Assembly (NCBI GenBank): GCA_003427395.1
Contig: BFEA01000624.1
Location: forward strand, 173,891-226,135
Reading direction: 5' to 3'
Source: Chara braunii
Taxonomy: Eukaryota > Streptophyta > Charophyceae > Charales > Characeae
Length of the DNA: 52,245 nucleotides
The notes under the pieces were generated by a model. It was not told where the DNA came from. It saw only the letters and a list, made by a program, of their open reading frames with translations, and did no database searches. Numbering within the stretch: the stretch's first letter is position 1; each line of letters opens with the position of its first letter. Both the position numbers and the translations under genes were made by a program. This document shows, in pieces, positions 50,752 through 52,245 of this stretch.

Positions 50752-52245
50752 TTATTGAGCTGGGCTTGGCATGTAGGGACAGTCCTTCAGGAAGTGCTGT
50801 CCCTCACACCTCAAGCAGACACCTCTCTCCTTCCTCTTCCTCCACACTCCCTCCTGGATCTTCAGCTCGTGCCATGGGAGAGTGTTGGGGTTCAGAGGGT
50901 CTGCTGGGAAGTGGACGTCACGTGGCAGATTAGGGCGCCGGGCAGGGGTTGAAGAGCGACGTCCCTGACTCTTCCCCTTGCTGCTGGAGGCTGTGCTGGT
51001 GGCAGATCTGGTCTTTTGGAAGGCCCCCAGCGCAGCCTGCAACTGCTGGACAACTGCTGCAACATCTGGAACAACAACTGCTGCAGTCCCACCTGGCGGT
51101 GTACCAGGCCGGGATCCTGCAACAGATGATGTCCCAGAACCCACATATGCAAAGGCCGCCTTTCCCTTTCTACCACCATGAGGGAAGGCGCCTCTCCTCC
51201 TGTCACTGGAGGGGGTCTGGACATGAAGCTTAGCTTCCATGTCCAGTGCTGCGCGTCTAAATGAGCGCCAGTCTTTGTGCCCGGCGCTATATAAAGCAAC
51301 ACAAAACTTTTCAGGCACAACCCTGCAAAAGTTAGTCAGCAAATCATCAGCAGACATAACCAGTCCAGGGGTGGAAGTGAGCTGCTTAAATTCAGCAAAT
51401 AAAGCCTGCAGACTGCGGCTGTAACGCTGCTGGCCCAGGCGTACAATCTTATCAGCAGCTTTGCGGACGCTTTCTTTGTCTGCAAATCGATCTTCCAGGG
51501 CCTGCAAAAGTTTGTCAGCCCCCAGTGCCAGGGCCCAGTCCTCCAAAGTCTGATTCTGGGCACTTGCTGTAGAGGTAGCCCATTTCTGGGCAGGCCCCTC
51601 CAGCAGACCCACAACAGTAGCCACCTTTTTGCTGTTTTGGGCACAGGAACCCCTTCAGATAGGCCCGGGTTCCAGCTGTCCAGTCCCCCACATCAATCTT
51701 GGGGTCATCCCCCTTGAATTTGCTGGGGGCAGGAATCTTGGGACCTTTGTGGTCCCCAGCAACAACCGCAGCAAAGGTGGGAGGAAGTGCGGCTTTGGCT
51801 TGGGAGGTGACAGAGGGAGAAGTCTTGCGAGAAGAATGAGGAGAGCCAGAGGATGAAGGAGGTGGAGAAGGGGGTTGAGAAGGCTGTTTAGGCTTTAGAG
51901 TGGGGACCACAGGGACCAGGGGACTGATGACATTGGCTGCTGTTAACCGAGCAGTCAGATTCTGGATTGCATCCAGGATCTTTGACTGCTGAGTTCCCAG
52001 ATCAGCCACCCTGGTCTCCAGCCTCTGGATCCTCTCGTCCCAGTTTGTAAAGTGGCCGGCGGTCAGGTTGTCCTGCAGGAGGACTAGCTCAGCCAGGTCC
52101 CTTGTACACTGGGCCACTCTAGTATCTGCAACAGTTTTCTGGGCCTGCTGCAGCAGATGTTCTTTTTTGGAAGCATCTGTTGCAGCTTCCAGTTCAGCAG
52201 CTTCCTGTCTCTCAGCTTCTGCGAGCAGCGCCTGTTGCTCTCACA
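50752..52245 (-). pseudogene. Gag (capsid and CCHC nucleocapsid), 5' end outside the window
   Basis: The reading frame enters from the right edge with an Ala/Glu/Gln/Leu-rich coiled-coil stretch (EQQALLAEAERQEAAELEAA; later ERIQRLETRVADLG). A Pro/Ser-rich linker and the capsid follow (FKGDDPKIDVGDW). One extra base at 51625, in the CC of a short run, shifts the frame. Capsid similarity continues in the next frame with GLLEGPAQKWA and LEDRFADKESV, typical of the retrotransposon gag domain. The C-terminus holds a zinc knuckle, CLRCEGQHFLKDC, in a C-x2-C-x3-H-x4-C spacing one residue shorter than usual. It ends at TAA 50754-50752. The single-base frameshift could be decay or a base error. Confidence 0.9.

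Larger units (their letters stand above)
46101..52245 (-). mobile_element. Ty3/gypsy chromovirus, 5'-truncated by the window, decayed
   Basis: Order on the minus strand is gag, protease, RT, RNase H, integrase, chromodomain-like tail, polypurine tract, 3' LTR: the Ty3/gypsy order. It is inserted in an older LTR whose sequence stops at 46100. Frameshifts occur at 51625, about 50,000-50,060, about 49,580 and about 47,770, with stops at 48784 and 48214. It cannot encode a complete polyprotein. Confidence 0.95.

Overview
This window looks like repeat-dense, gene-poor nuclear DNA of a green-lineage eukaryote. The signs are plant-type interstitial telomere repeats (TTTAGGG), an initiator-tRNA-Met primer-binding site beside an LTR, a Ty3/gypsy chromovirus, a plant-type LINE tail, snRNA pseudogenes, and very many microsatellites and small inverted-repeat elements. 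A large-genome streptophyte alga such as Chara is only a guess. I find no intact protein-coding gene, rRNA or functional tRNA.

Layout. 1-5 kb: two diverged, inverted copies of an unrecognised protein family, each broken by stop codons, with a LINE RT tail and a U6 pseudogene. 5-8 kb: AT-rich DNA with nothing recognisable. 8-12 kb: U6 and U2 snRNA pseudogenes, one split by a MITE and one by a tRNA-derived SINE. 12-16 kb: GA/CT and CCCT microsatellites with more MITEs. 16-19 kb: repeats with a hammerhead-ribozyme-like core, then two tandem arrays whose units carry an E2F-like site. 19-24 kb: SINEs, MITEs and minisatellites. 24.9-25.9 kb: one plausible exon with a splice donor, followed by a very long TTC-rich tract.

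25.9-40.2 kb: a 1.27-kb block occurs twice without a difference that I could see. The first copy ends in a Nextera mate-pair junction adapter; a second adapter lies at 8.58 kb, so contig order across both points should not be trusted. Between the copies are degenerate telomere-like repeats, an isolated LTR, tandem duplications, a tRNA-Lys-derived repeat, a PIF/Harbinger-like element and a minus-strand LTR with its PBS.

41.4-52.2 kb: an assembly gap, more fragments of the same LTR superfamily, and a minus-strand Ty3/gypsy chromovirus running off the right edge. It has gag, protease, RT, RNase H, integrase, a chromodomain-like tail, a polypurine tract and a 3' LTR. It is inserted into an older LTR and is inactivated by frameshifts, nonsense codons and lost catalytic residues.

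No host pathway is visible. What links the parts is mobile-element biology: LINE-type machinery plausibly made the snRNA retrocopies and SINEs, MITEs inserted into both, and LTR elements nested into one another.
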